This document shows positions 46,911 to 58,961 of a stretch of 64,000 bases of DNA, in pieces. Source of the stretch: Corydoras sp. C115 (lineage: Eukaryota > Chordata > Actinopteri > Siluriformes > Callichthyidae); the NCBI GenBank assembly GCA_019802505.1, contig JAFMOC010000011.1, forward strand, positions 2,740,001 through 2,804,000, given 5' to 3'. Under the pieces are notes generated by a model. That model was not told the origin of the DNA, searched no databases, and saw only the letters and a program-made list of their open reading frames with translations. The position numbers and the translations under genes were made by a program. Every line of letters begins with the position of its first letter. Position 1 is the first letter of the stretch.

Positions 46911-49790
46911 TTTATTTCATGGTGGTGGGAACACAAGACACAGGTAAAAAAGTTAGTAATGGGAATGTCATGCCACTTTCATTCTAAACACTGCCCTCCA
47001 AGTATATTTCACTCACAACAGTAGTTTACACAGGTCAGTAATGGAATCCACTTGACATAAATAAAGATATTGAAAATAGCATTTATACAGTAAATATTTT
47101 ATCTGTTGAGTCCAGAACGGCTAGTTTGAGGCATTCTGGAATATTCTCATAAACAAAATTATTACAGTTATTAATATTTACGAACTGATTTAAATGACAG
47201 GGATGTGGTTAATACAGTGGATAAGATGAGAACATAAAATAGTACAGAAGTCGAGTCTGTCACCAGTGAGCGATGGGTTTAAGGCAATTCTCAGACAGTC
47301 CTCATCCGTTTAGTTAATGTTCATGTGTGTGCTCAGCTTTGTGAGCCTATCACTATGTCCTTTCCGCACCGTCCAAACCTGCAGTACCTCCCTTTAAATG
47401 CTAAACAATGGGATAATTTGAAAGTAACATTAAAAGGGAGAGAGGAGCGAAAAACTGTGCAGACAGGACAGACTATTAAAATTTATAGGCCAACACAAAA
47501 AAAGGAGGGGTCTTGCTTTTGGTTCAGAAGTCCCCTTGCTGAAAATCAATACAGAATAATGTTATATTCCCTGCACGCCCCCTAACACAGGAACAGAGTA
47601 TAGTGTAATAGACGAGATAAACTTATTTCCAGTGTATAATACTAAAACAAAAGGACACAGATGCACAGTACTCATTTCTATAGTGATATGATAACTGTTG
47701 GGCTATACAAAATGGTTTCTGTCATCTCACTGCTTAAAAAAAAATAAATGAAAGGAAATATATATATATTTATATTTTTTTTTTCACAAAAGATACCATG
47801 ATACTTTACTATTAACAGGCATATTTATAGATTATCGAAACATTGTTTTTAGTTTTATCGAAACTAAAGATTCTTTTTATAATGTTCAGGTCAGCAGTAC
47901 AAACAATAGCATTACAGTTCTCTTCAAACATATTACAAAAATCATTTTGATATAACAAACCCATGCATCATCATTATTATTGTTTGTAATATTATTAATA
48001 GATTTTATTTGTTATTGTTTTTGATACATTTGCTTATTCTAATGGCTGCTAAAGGACCACAGTCTTATGATGCAAGGGTCTTAATGTCCCTTTCAATGCA
48101 AGTGCTGATAGTATTAAAGCAATGTTTGAACTTTTGCTCTTGCTGCTCCACGTGTCAGGGATGTACCTGGTGTTAAAATCTTCTGAGAATGTGTCATTGT
48201 TCTTGCATTTGCTTACTTTCATCATTTGTACCCCAGGTTTCAAGTTTTCGCTCCTTGTGCTACAGTGCCCCCCTATGGCAGACAAATGTAACAACGTCTC
48301 TCTTCTTTAAAACTTGGTTTCAGTCCAGATATTGGCACAAGAATTTCAAATTGACAACGACAGTAGAAAACAACAAGGTAACACATTTCATTTAATACCA
48401 ACAAGGGAAAAAAAAATAGAAAATGCATTCCGATTTCAATGCTAACGGCATGATAACTGATTTTTTAGGATTAAAAAGGGAAAGAAAACCTGTATAAACT
48501 AGACTTTGGAAATGTTGCATGCAGCAAGTGGCCATTCATTTAGCTGTATTGTGATAGACATGAAATGGAGGCTTGAGACACGGTATTGACCGCCTCATAT
48601 CCTAGAGTACAGATTATTAATAATGCGTGTGAACTTATGATGTATAATCATAAAATTATGTATTATGGGCTTTGCACAAAAAAATATTCTTTTTTTTAGA
48701 TAGATGCTCATTGTCATGAATTTCCTCACCAAAAATAAATGCATCATCCAATCATGATGATGTTGTTGTCAGACAGTTTGATGCCAATGATATACACTAC
48801 TGACAAGTGAACGCTTCTTTTCTTTTTTTTAATAGAACATACTATTTCCCTTTTTTGGTGATTGGAGGACAAGGACAGGGTCATCATCACTGGATGATAT
48901 TAAGATATTGATCTTTTTTTTATTTCCTGAAAAATAAGACACGTTTTGCAAGTGTCCCAAACATCACATCACCCCTGATATTAACACTTTATGCAAATGT
49001 ATTTGTACACACTGCAATGCAAATACATCAGTCTCACTTTGCCACATCACATAGGGATGTGGTAGCTCAGTGGTTAGGGTGTTGGGCTATCAATCCCAAG
49101 ATTGAGGGTTACCAATGTGAGCCCTCGAGGAAGCCCCTTAACCCTCAGAGATGCTCTCCCTGTGTTCTGACCCCAGCCATCAAGTTGGGATACTTGTAAG
49201 TCGCTTTGGATAAAAGCGTCTGCTAAGTGATGTAATGTAATGTAATGTAATGCAATCACTCCCCCAATGTAAAGAGGCCTTCAGCAAGGAGATTAAAACC
49301 ACTGAGTGCAACAGAGATTGTTCCCTTGATAGTGGTGTGATTGAACCCCCTCAGCTTAGTTAACTGTGATGATCAGGTCTTTAGAAAAGTCAGGTGTCGC
49401 ACATGCTGTCAAAGCATTAGGCATGACCACTTAGCAGTGGCTCAGAGGAATGTATAGAATAAAGTTATGGCACAGAAAAAAACCAAAACAGCACCTACGT
49501 TACTTAACAGTTCAAGTAATGAGCATAATAATGATCACTGCTAATGCACCAGAAACTTAATACATTAGGTTTTGTATTTATAACTGCCAATCGGGGACTA
49601 ATGATTGATAGTGGTACATATTATTCTGTATCTCAGCTGTGAGTTTGTTTTGTGTGTGTTTGTGTGTGAGAGAGAGAGGAAAAATAAAGAAATTAAAACA
49701 CTTTTTCAATATAAAAAGCAACACAATGTATACAAAAATAGAAAATAATTACAGCAGTAGACATGATGTTAGGGGCGAGGTGATGCCAGA
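46911..49790 (-). other. agrn: Probable agrn 3'UTR and downstream flank
   Basis: Follows the agrin stop codon on the minus strand. Up to about 49050 it is largely free of recognised repeats and has unique-looking sequence (for example 48040-48320), as expected of a long fish 3'UTR. Candidate AATAAA signals on the minus strand (TTTATT on plus) lie at 48919-48924, 48004-48009 and 46911-46916. I cannot tell which is used. The only listed insertion is a SINE at 49054-49255. The short open frames at 48049-48395 have no recognisable domain. Confidence 0.4.
49054..49255 (+). repeat. Family B tRNA-headed SINE, antisense in agrn 3' region
   Basis: 'gatgtggtagctcagtggtt' head (A box), 'gggttaccaatgtgag' in the B-box area, 'taagtcgctttggataaaag' then 'cgtctgctaagtg' and a (TGTAA)n tail. 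Lies about 540 bp beyond the agrin stop codon. Confidence 0.88.
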
Positions 49791-49948
49791 TTATTTGGCT
49801 GAACAGTGTAATATTTTGGGGCTATTTAAGGCATCCTCCACTAGATGCAGATCCACCCCGTCCACAATCACATCTTTCATACACCCCACGAAGCCTGTGC
49901 TGTAGGCCTTTGGTAGCCGGCGGGCCACAGTTAACTCCTCAAGACCAC
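49791..49948 (-). CDS. agrn: agrn last coding exon: end of LG3 domain and stop
   Basis: Terminal coding exon of agrin. Acceptor AG at 49950-49949 ('cttgtgttag'). The first two bases (GT) complete the Gly codon begun in the previous exon. It encodes GLEELTVARRLPKAYSTGFV then GCMKDVIVDGVDLHLVEDAL and NSPKILHCSAK, ending in TAA at 49793-49791. This is the C-terminal strand set of the third laminin-G domain, including the paired cysteines (VGC...LHC) that form the domain's disulphide. The LPKAY.TGFVGC...D signature matches vertebrate agrin. LG3 carries the acetylcholine-receptor-clustering activity of agrin at the neuromuscular junction, acting through LRP4 and MuSK. Confidence 0.97.
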
Positions 49949-51007
49949 CTAACACAAGGAGAGAAAAGCAAAAGATCGAAAAAGTTGGAAGATAAACAAC
50001 ACATATTTCAGCTTACTTTAAAGGTCATGAGTTTAGTATCGAAACACTGATCGCTGAATATGTTTTATACAACATGTCCTGAGGTCACTGAGAAGACGGA
50101 AACAGCAATAGGCAATTTCGTCAAAATGTCAACATCACCAGGGAACTAGTCATGAGTGCAGGATGGGGACAAAATGACCGACTTAGGTTAAAAATGAACC
50201 CTGAAGTTAACCAGTAAGTGCAACTTCCACACATTCAGGTATATACACACACATAATGTGTGTGATGTTTATATACTGTATGTATGTATGTGTGTGATTT
50301 ATATAGTGATAATTGCTATTTCTCTTTATCATCCAGTCCTAATTTTAGCTGTTCTAATATTTGACTGACATTATGTTGTATGAGCAATAGTCAGAAAACT
50401 AAAGAGATTTAGTTTCCTGAAGAAAATGCGAGTGTGATTTCAGCTTGGCTGTAGGAGACACAGTGTGTACAGATATCAGGCAATACAGTGAACAAGGTAA
50501 AATAAAGTGGGCATGGGTGGGTAATAGGGTGTCTCTCGATTATTCTGCAATCTCACAAGGTCGGGCTGGCTGTAGTCATCTTCGACTCCAGCAAATTTCG
50601 TCTTTGTAGCTCTAAAATTGGACGAGTTACAGGAGTGCAAAAGTCACCGTAATGCAAAGTGAATGAAAATTTTGGCTCAGAAAATCAGGAATATCTTGGA
50701 AACAGTTCAACTGATTGCTTAGCTGTATACAATGGTCTTATAGGCAGTGGTCTCACCAATGAGCCAGACATGTCTTGCAAAAACGTTGAAAATTTGCGGG
50801 AGAAGAAAGCCGGACAAAAACGGTGTCATAATAAAAATCGGATAACATATATGACAATCACTCCAATAACAGTTGCCTTAAACAACAAGAAAATTTCATG
50901 CATAAGTTTAATTGTGATGGCTTTATTGTATACTTGTAGCAGTAAATGCTAGGTTTAGTATCTTGCATCTCTAATTTTATTGCATTTTTACAAATACTGC
51001 ATTTTTC

Positions 51008-51119
<112 letters not shown>

Positions 51120-52224
51120 CTATTTATGTTTTAAAAAGTTATTTTTTATGTTTATTAAGATTTCCTGAAACTTTTCTTATTTAAATATGTACATAGTACA
51201 TAGTACATGTGCATAGAAAATCTGAGAAAACTTCTCATTTAAGACTATATGTCAAAACTATATGTTTGAAGCATACACGTTTTCGACATACTGCTGCTCA
51301 TTCGATTTTGCACGCTTAAGTGCTAAATTTGTTAAACTAAATCTATTTTCAAAAATGTATTATGTCTTCATTATGTGCTGTGTGATATAAACAAAATATT
51401 ATGTCTGCCTCTCACCTCCACATTTTGAGAATTAGAAAGATGCCCTTGTAAACCAGAAATAGAGACATGATTTAATATAAATAAGTGCAGGTTTAGAGCA
51501 ATGCACAGGGCATATTTTGACAGAGCAAGGGCTTTGACCTTACTTGCAATAATTCTGTACATAAAATACTAAGTAGTTAAAATTCTGCTGCAGCTCAAGT
51601 GTCAGACAGTTATCGTGCAATTTCACCATACATTTATCCTATCCTCAGCAATACCATCCACAGCAATATATTCAGCAATCATCTACAAGTTGACCAAAGC
51701 ACATTTTTGTTCTCCTTAATGCCACTTAAGCATAAATAATACTTTGCAAAGAAGAGGGAAAGCTTGTTTCAGTGCAACGTCAATCTATCATCAGTTTGTA
51801 AGGAACTGCTTTCACAAACAATGCATCCATCATTTACATACATCCAACAGATCCAGTGTGAGTGACAGTATCAGGTCAGTTTATGGTAAATAATCATCAG
51901 ACTTGAACTGAATCTTTTTCCCCTAACTTAGTATGTTGTTTAAAAGCATATACATATAAAGGAAGGCATATTAAGGAAATATATAAACTATCAATTAAAG
52001 ATTATTTTACAAGCAACTAACATTTTCAGATAAATGCATCTTCACACTGATTAAACATACACCAATCAATAGTTAATGTCAGCTTCATTGTGCAATGTAG
52101 CAATATTACATTTAGTCAATTCAAAACATGTTGAGCCACAACTATAACCTAATTTCCAAGTTTTTAACTTTTGCATACTGCTGTGAAAATAATATATGAT
52201 TTATCAGTAAGGGTATAATGACTA

Positions 52225-52521
52225 TGAGTTTCCATGTTCTCCCCGTGTCTGCATGGGTTTCCACTGGATTCTCAGATTTCCAGACTTAAACATGGTTTAA
52301 GGTAAGACTTAAACATGACTTAAACATGGTTTAAGGTAAACTAAATGCTCTAAATTGCCCATATAGAGTCTGTTTGTGTGTATATGTGTGAATAAGTGTG
52401 CCTAGCGATAGGCTTGTGTCCTGTCCAGTGTCTATCTGCCCATGAATGGACATGGGGTACCTCCACCTGCGACCCCATTAAAGGATTAAGCTGAAGATGA
52501 ATGATGAATGAATGAATGAAT
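52225..52521 (+). repeat. tRNA-headed SINE, 5' truncated
   Basis: Starts at 'atgagtttccatgttctccc'. Has a local tandem duplication of 'gacttaaacatggtttaagg' (52280-52335). Tail (AATG)n. Confidence 0.83.
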
Positions 52522-53827
52522 TTTATAACAAACCCACTGTATGCATTTACCATTTACATAGACTTCAGGTATTTCTGCTGTACATTAAATAACAGTGGCG
52601 TGGATGGTAGCCTTCATCAGAGCCTAATGTGATGTTCACATTAGAGCGTAAAAATGCAGCACGTTGTGTTAATACATATTATAAAAGTAAAAGCTAAGAT
52701 TAAAACACACAGGTGAGGATTTCAATATACGAGAAAAGATCCCTATGTGCATTGTAACTTCAATGAGCATATAATAATACATCCTGAGCTTAGAGACGCT
52801 CTAACAGAGTGAGCGTGCTATTCTTTCCCTATTTAAAAAAACACTTTTGAAACTCTTGGCTCAGTTTATTCTTTTCTGTAAAAAAGGCTTTTCTTTACTC
52901 TGTACAAAGAACCTCACATTTCATCTCTTATGCCTGCTACCCCATCTTATTTAATCGGCTTGTGCGCTTTGGAATAGAAAGATCGACCGTGCTAATTTCA
53001 TGCAACATACAGCTGAATAAGTAAATAAATCATCAGCTATGAAAGAGAAGGTTTTAAGAGGAGCCTCTTGATGTGCGGGTTGCCGAAGGATAATGTATTC
53101 TAGCTGCAGGGAAGCTGCAGCACCTGTTTCAATGCTTTACAGCAGGGGTGGCAGGGGTGCCCAAATACTCAATTTTGTAAAGAATTTTAAACGAGCAACT
53201 TCAATATTTTAGTTCTATGAGTAACTGCAACTTTTTTGAGCTGTCTCCAAAGTCTTTTAGTCTTTGGCTTCAACTAAAATGGGTCACAGATCCTGTTAAA
53301 AAGTGAGAGAGTAGCCTCTACAAGGCAACTTTGCACCCAGGCAGCGGCATGGCATCTCTTGTTCTCCATTCAAGTTGTAGAACAAAATATTGAACTGGAA
53401 CCTGGATATTATCCAGTGTACATCCAGAGTTAGTCACTTATTTTTTTTTTAAAAAATGCCCGCTTGTGATAATGTTCTTGGCAGATTAAAAACAAACAGA
53501 GGGAACAGTGACAGAGTGAGATAAGTCTGTAACATTGTTATTCTGTAAACAGCCCAATGACAATAGTCCAAGATAAACAGGGGGTACAGGCTCTGACTCA
53601 CTCCAAACACTAGATAATTCTTCGTTCAGATGAATCAGTAAGGCATTACTCTCAAAGTGTAACCTCTCACTGAACAGCCAGCATGGAATATCAATAGGCA
53701 CAGTGAAAAGGTGACTTTAAGAAAGCTTTTGCTACCATGGCAGCTGATTGGGTGATATGATCACAAACAATATTTGACAATATGTTGTTCACACCTTTTT
53801 AAAAAGTATAATGAATATGATGAATTG

Positions 53828-54124
53828 TGGGTGGCAAGGTGGCTTAGTAGTTTGCCTCTCAGCGCTGGGGATTATACTACAGCTATGAATCCCAATCTGG
53901 ATGGAGTTTCCATGTCCTCCCCATCTCTGCATGGGTTTCCTGTGGGTTCTCCGGTTTCCTCCCACAGTCCAAAAACATGGATTTGAGGTAAACTGAATTA
54001 TCTATATTGCCCTATATAGTGTGTATCTGTGTGAGTGAGTGAGTGTGCCCAGAGATAAATTGGCACCCTGTCCTGAGTGTATCTGCCCAGCACCCAAAAT
54101 GTTCTCCCCCCGACCCTAGTAAAA
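53828..54124 (+). repeat. tRNA-headed SINE
   Basis: Head 'gtgggtggcaaggtggctta', B-box area 'ctatgaatccc'. Core complete; tail lost after 'gaccctagtaaaatg'. Confidence 0.86.
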
Positions 54125-54224
54125 TGCTCTTCATTTTATTTATTTTTTTCTTGGTAATGTTGATTAACCCTTCATAAATTAACCTAAATTATATTAACAT
54201 GACATTGAATACCTTAAAAATAGG

Positions 54225-54228
<4 letters not shown>

Positions 54229-54308
<80 letters not shown>
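54229..54308. repeat. (TA)n microsatellite
   Basis: About 80 bp of TA followed by TTTA units and a T-run to about 54337. On the transcript it lies about 70-180 nt downstream of the donor of the 104-bp agrin exon. Confidence 0.95.
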
Positions 54309-54313
<5 letters not shown>

Positions 54314-54406
54314 TTATTTATTTTTTTTTTTTTTTTGCTGACCTTATGATGACGATGATGATGTTAAGTAAGGTAAAGCTTTAATTGAAATCTAAAGAAG
54401 CCTCAC

Positions 54407-54510
54407 CTAGCCACAGAGCACCATCTGTGTCCAGCTGAGTAGCAGCCAGAGGAGAGGAGCCAGTTACTGCTGCTTCGTTACCTACTTGCAAAGATCCATC
54501 TCTCAGCGCT
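54407..54510 (-). CDS. agrn: agrn LG3 exon (104 bp)
   Basis: Middle of the third laminin-G domain. Acceptor 'acatcag' (AG at 54512-54511), donor 'gtgagg' (GT at 54406-54405). The first base completes an Arg codon (AG+A); it encodes ALRDGSLQVGNEAAVTGSSP then LAATQLDTDGALWL, and the last base starts the Gly codon finished in the next exon. 'GSLQVGNE..VTGSSPL.ATQLDTDGALWLGG' is a hallmark of agrin and not of other laminin-G proteins such as perlecan or pikachurin (recalled). Includes the acidic 'QLDTDG' loop, part of the calcium-binding area of LG3. Confidence 0.97.
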
Positions 54511-54614
54511 CTGATGTTATGCAGAAAAAAACAGATCACATAAAAAATAAAACCTGATAACTCATCAATTATCTTCAAGTTTCAAAAGAGGCAAACTAAG
54601 TAGAAGCAACAAAC
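54511..54614 (-). other. agrn: Short agrn intron (104 bp)
   Basis: Compact intron between two LG3 exons, donor 'gtttgt' at 54614 and acceptor at 54512-54511. The donor is a weaker match to consensus than its neighbours. Confidence 0.93.
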
Positions 54615-54839
54615 CTGCTGGCTTTAATGCGAATCCAATGATTAGTGCTGACACGAACAGAAGATCGTAGGACCACCGGTTTGGAGCCAAGGTCATATGT
54701 CATCTGGACATGTCCATCAACAATAGCCAGGGCGATGTAGTCCGAGCGTTGCACACCCTTCCCGCTCCACAGGATGAGTCCATGGGTGGCCTCAGTTTTG
54801 ATACTCACTTCAAACTTGTTCACCAACAAAGCCTTTTCA
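54615..54839 (-). CDS. agrn: agrn LG3 exon (225 bp)
   Basis: Start of the folded part of LG3. Acceptor 'cctctacag' (AG at 54841-54840); the leading T completes a Ser codon with AG of whichever exon is spliced upstream (or Asp with GA from the z8 microexon). Encodes EKALLVNKFEVSIKTEATHG, then LILWSGKGVQRSDYIALAIV, DGHVQMTYDLGSKPVVLRSS and VRVSTNHWIRIKAS, followed by AG and the donor. 'F.....TEAT.GL.LWSGK..R.DY.ALAIVDGH' is the typical agrin LG3 sequence. This exon is constant; the alternative z microexons join immediately upstream, so they insert next to 'EKAL'. Confidence 0.97.
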
Positions 54840-54935
54840 CTGTAGAGGAAGGAATAAGAGAAATAAGTATAAAGGAGAGGTATTTATTAATTACATGGAT
54901 AAGACCTGTTTAGCGGTAACCTTTAAACGGGAAAT

Positions 54936-55155
54936 GTAGGGTGTTGGGCTATCGATCTGAAGGTTGAAGATTCAAATCCCAGTTCCACTGAAGTTACCAA
55001 TGAGGGTTAAATGTCTTGCTCAAGAACCCACATTGGTAACTTTAGAGGACCTGTGATTTGAATCCACAAGACCCTGTGCTCTGACCATCAATTTGGGATC
55101 CTTGTAGGTTGCTTTGGATAAAAGTGTTTGCTAAATGACCAAATGCAATGCAATG
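54936..55155 (+). repeat. Family B tRNA-headed SINE
   Basis: 'gggtgttgggctatcgatct', B-box-like 'gattcaaatcc', tail module 'gctttggataaaagtgtttg' then (ATGCA)n. First part of the head missing. It begins about 100 bp upstream (gene strand) of the LG3 exon acceptor. Confidence 0.87.
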
Positions 55156-56139
55156 CAAATGTATATTAGCGAGATGTTTACTGTTTATCAGCAAAAGGAT
55201 GAGGGGGAAAAAATAAAAAATAAATTTTTAACAATAAACACTCGACTTTAATTAGTGCCACTCACTGTGCAAAATGTCTCCAGTCCATTGCAGGGAAAAA
55301 CCCCATACAGTACAAGAACATTTGCACACATTCACACCTAGTGACAATTAGGTGTCTTCAATTTACCTCACATATCTGTGTCCTAAGGCTCTGACACAGT
55401 AAACCTAAGCAGACACGATTCAAACACTCTCCAGACTGAGCTCTTGGTCTGGCTACCTGCCAGGGTATCGATGTCAAGGCCATCTTGTTGTGAGGTGACA
55501 GCATGACAGAACTACTGACAGTGCTACCATGTCACACTTTGACAAATAACAGTGAGTGTGAAAAATGTCCAAGCACTCTAGTGAGAATGTAGTAGCATTT
55601 TTTATCATTATGCAATTTTTAAACAATATTAAGAACTCTGAATTGATAGTTTATTGATATATTCTGTAATGAGGACACTGAATTGTATGGACTACACATG
55701 TTTGTGTAAAATCAGCTGATGAACAGCATTTTATGTTACTAATGATTAAATCCTTTGAGTACAAGTTCTCCATAATTACTAGAAGGAGCTAAGGTCAGGG
55801 GATTATTCCTGATTTTTATTTGACCCATCTACTTCAATAAATTGATGCAGATTGGGTAAATCACTCTTGGTTGCAAAAGTCACATGTGCCAGATTAGGCC
55901 AGTGGCTCACGCACTGCCAAATCTATTCCAGAGGGGTTTGGAACATGTAAATGTGAGGGATAAAGGTTTTTTTTATATGCAGGCTACTAATGGCTTATGG
56001 GTAGGCAGCATCATTACACATATTTATGCCAAACTCAAACCACGTTTTTATTTTTTATTTTTTTGGTTCACATGCAGCTTTGCAGTGGGTTAACAGTTTC
56101 ACATTGGCCAGAAGTGGAAGTGTGTGTGCGCACATTCGC

Positions 56140-56389
56140 ATCTCAGGGTGGAATTTCCATGTTATCCCCATGTCCTCCCATAGGTTTTCTTCAGGTTCGC
56201 CGGTTTCCTCCCACAGTCCAAAAACATGGATCAATTAAACTGAATGGTATAAATTGCCCCATATAGAGTGTGTTTGTCTGTGTGAGTGAGTGTGTGCCCA
56301 GTGATAGATTGACGCCCTGTCCTGGGTGTATCTGTCCAGCACCCGAAACGTTCTCCCCTGGATTGGCATAAGGAACCTGGATGGGCATG
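56140..56389 (+). repeat. tRNA-headed SINE, partial
   Basis: Starts 'tctcagggtggaatttccat' and retains the core plus 'cacccgaaacgttctcccct'. The tail is lost after a repeated 'ggatgggcatg'. Confidence 0.84.
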
Positions 56390-56671
56390 TGGATGTATAT
56401 GTACACTATGTAGGTCTAGCAGATATGGAGATGCTGTAAATTTAGGTGTATTTAGTAACAACTAGGTGAGTCTTAGGTTCTTAATATTTTGTATACTGCC
56501 CTTGTCCTAAAAGTTAAGTAAAGAACTAGATTTAAACAGTTTACACGAATCAAGTTTTTGCTGTTAAACATCGTGATGGATATATTTTGCCTCGAGGACA
56601 AAAAATAAGTAAATTGAGTAAATTATTTCAGATATATTCTAGAGATTGATTGATTTATAAAAATATACGTA

Positions 56672-56761
<90 letters not shown>
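56672..56761. repeat. (GT)n followed by (AT)n microsatellite
   Basis: About 13 GT units then about 31 AT units. A further AT tract lies at 56798-56820. Confidence 0.95.
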
Positions 56762-56763
<2 letters not shown>

Positions 56764-58928
56764 AATATATACATCTATTTTTATAAATCAGTCACTATAT
56801 ATATATATATATATATATATTTAGATATATATTTTTTTGACAACAATCCAATTATTTATTATTATAGCCATATGCTTTAAAAACTAGTGGATGTAGATCA
56901 GCCACTAGTTTTTGTAAGGCTTTAATGCAGCCTGCATCAATATGACTAATCTTGAAAGTCAGGTCACTAATTATGTAAAAGCCGGGTGCCTGAACTTTGC
57001 GATAGTCCTTCTTCATGATAATACAGTGCAACCTTATAAGGTCGATTTGCTGTTTACATATGAGATGCCATGCTAATAAGCAAGTGCGTAGGATGAAAAA
57101 GCATACTGTGAAAGAGGGGATCTCCTGAGGGGTCTTCATGGTGCATAAGTAAACTAGGGCAAGTTGTGAGAGCAGTCTATCGGAGTAGGAGCGTGAGGGT
57201 AAAAATAAAAAGATGGCTGCTGACACACTCCAGGTTCGTGACAAGTTAAGATGTTTAACTTTATCCCACGTCATCCCCCAGAGCTACTAAATGTTGAATA
57301 GTGTGCGGGAAGGAAGCAGGCTCATATACACTGCTATCTGATGTGTGTTTTTGATGTGTCCACTTTGTAAGAGAAGCGAAAGTGTAATTGCCTTCCCTCC
57401 ACTGGGACAACTAACCCAAACCCTAAGCTTTGAGCTCAGCTGGTCAGCTGGGGCGTATTCATCACAATGTGCGCAAACATATCTCACACTCCTACCTTAT
57501 TCCTGCACTGTGCCACACACACCTCTCATTCCCACTAATGAAAAAAGCTATTTTTAAAAACGGCAGCACCTTTATTCTCCAGTTTTTGCTGCCAAGAGAG
57601 TTCGTATTGTGAGAATTGAAGTGTCTGAGTCAGACTGGTGTGATAGTGAACAAGTTCTCAATCAGGTACACAAACAGACGGTGGATAATACTTGAAAGAG
57701 AGGAAGACAGTACACATGGGACACAAGACAAAGCATGACATAAGTGAGACAGCATGGTCGAAAACATGAGCACAGACACAATGGTAAAGACGAAGGCAAC
57801 GGAAATAAAAAAAAATACAAAAGGAAAAAAAAAGAGCAGGTGGTGAGGGGACACAGATCGTCACACCACACAGGAGAGCTGAGCGCTCTCTGTTGCTCTG
57901 GCACGCTTCACCAAACTGTGAGATCACTGTTTGTTTGCTGATGGCTACTGCTCCTCACAGATGGAAGCTGGCATTGAAGTTTTAAGCCTCAGATAATGCA
58001 GCTCAAAGTAAGTTTTAGTCAGGAGAATTTAACCTGCCAGGGATGAGCAGAGTCCAGTGTCAACCAGTGCATGTCGTCTGTAAAGTAGGACCCATCAGGC
58101 TTTCGACACAGCGGAGCATGTCGCGTGCATGTGCCCTGAGGTTTAGTGCCAGCCCATATTAATCAAAGTCTTGAAACAGAGGAATGGTGCGGAATCAGGC
58201 TGTGCCCTTTCATCCCCCTCTGAATACAGAATACTGAACATGGCGCATCACTGCCTGTCTCTGTGCATCACTATGTGGCTAAATCCCATCTTGAGAGGTG
58301 CTTGTACAATTTAAAATAATGACTGAGCTTTATTTCTTTAATTAAAAGACAAAATATCATTATGCAAATCATGTCAGATGAGGCCACATTGAAGCAAAGT
58401 CCTGTAATTATTGGGTGTAATTGAATTGCTCCCTAATGAGACACATGCAATGTGCTGACTGGACTCTTTCCACCAAATCTACCAACCACTGGGCTGGCAG
58501 CCAGAGCTCAGAGCTTCCTTGGCCCAAAATAAATGCTTTGTTCATGACCATGACATCATTAAGATTCAGCCTAAATTTTCTGGGCTGTGGTGCTCTTCTT
58601 CTTTATTGTAAACAGATCATTAAAATAGACCTGACTCAGTGATTCAGTTGGCCTTCAAATGCATCTGCATCCAAGTGATGGCTATTGCTAGTTATAGCTG
58701 ATTTTCAAAATTCATAAAAAATGTACACAGTACACCAACAAGAGGCAGAAGCTTGCTTGCGCTGACCACCCATCTATTTTTCCAGAAAACATATTAAGTG
58801 CAATTTATTCTTCCAACAAAGCCAGAGAAATTGCTCCACTAATTCATAAGCTGTGGCCTTCAGCCCAGGTGTCGAGGAGAGAGGGAGGGCAGCATGCCAG
58901 TACATACAGGTCAGACAGGGAGACTCAC

Positions 58929-58961
58929 CTTTGGTCTGATGGGTTCTCCAGGGACTCAGGG
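58929..58961 (-). CDS. agrn: agrn alternative microexon z11 (33 bp)
   Basis: A 33-bp minus-strand exon between acceptor 'tgttcctctaag' (AG at 58963-58962) and a perfect donor 'gtgagt' (GT at 58928-58927). In the phase forced by its neighbours it reads PESLENPSDQ flanked by split codons. Length (11 codons), position just upstream of the 'EKAL' exon, and the PE.L...S pattern match the mammalian z11 insert, which I recall as PETLDSGALHS. Neural agrin isoforms with z inserts bind LRP4 strongly and trigger MuSK activation. Joining AG from the upstream exon, or GA from z8, to its first C keeps the frame. Its tiny size would make automatic annotation miss it. Confidence 0.9.

Larger units (their letters stand above)
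35341..46990. other. Intergenic region between ptpn11 promoter and agrn 3' end
   Basis: No exon recognised on either strand. Identified contents are SINEs, two hAT-like elements, LINE-like tails and simple repeats listed separately. Stretches where I see nothing definable: 35345-35700, 36740-38420 (moderate GC, gene-like texture but no domain), 38520-39190, 39560-40520, 40790-41330, 41570-42160, 42440-43190, 43860-44320, 44690-45005 and 45490-46340. Confidence 0.65.
54840..58928 (-). other. agrn: agrn intron between z11 and the LG3 exon
   Basis: 4.1-kb intron with donor 'gtgagt' at 58928 and acceptor at 54841-54840. Holds a family B SINE (54936), a SINE (56140) and GT/TA microsatellites (56672-56820). 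55160-56135, 56400-56665 and 56830-58900 contain no recognisable feature. The 140-residue frame at 56852-57274 and the frames at 57630-57945 have no domain and are ignored. Confidence 0.9.

Noticed and set aside
48049..48395. Overlapping short frames on both strands downstream of agrn
   Set aside because: Lies in the probable 3'UTR, with no domain and conflicting frames.
56852..57274. 140-residue minus-strand open frame within an agrn intron
   Set aside because: No recognisable domain, no splice or promoter context; low-complexity chance frame in non-coding DNA.
57630..57945. Several overlapping frames on both strands around a lysine-rich/phenylalanine-rich stretch
   Set aside because: They mirror one another across strands and derive from an A-rich region; no family resemblance.
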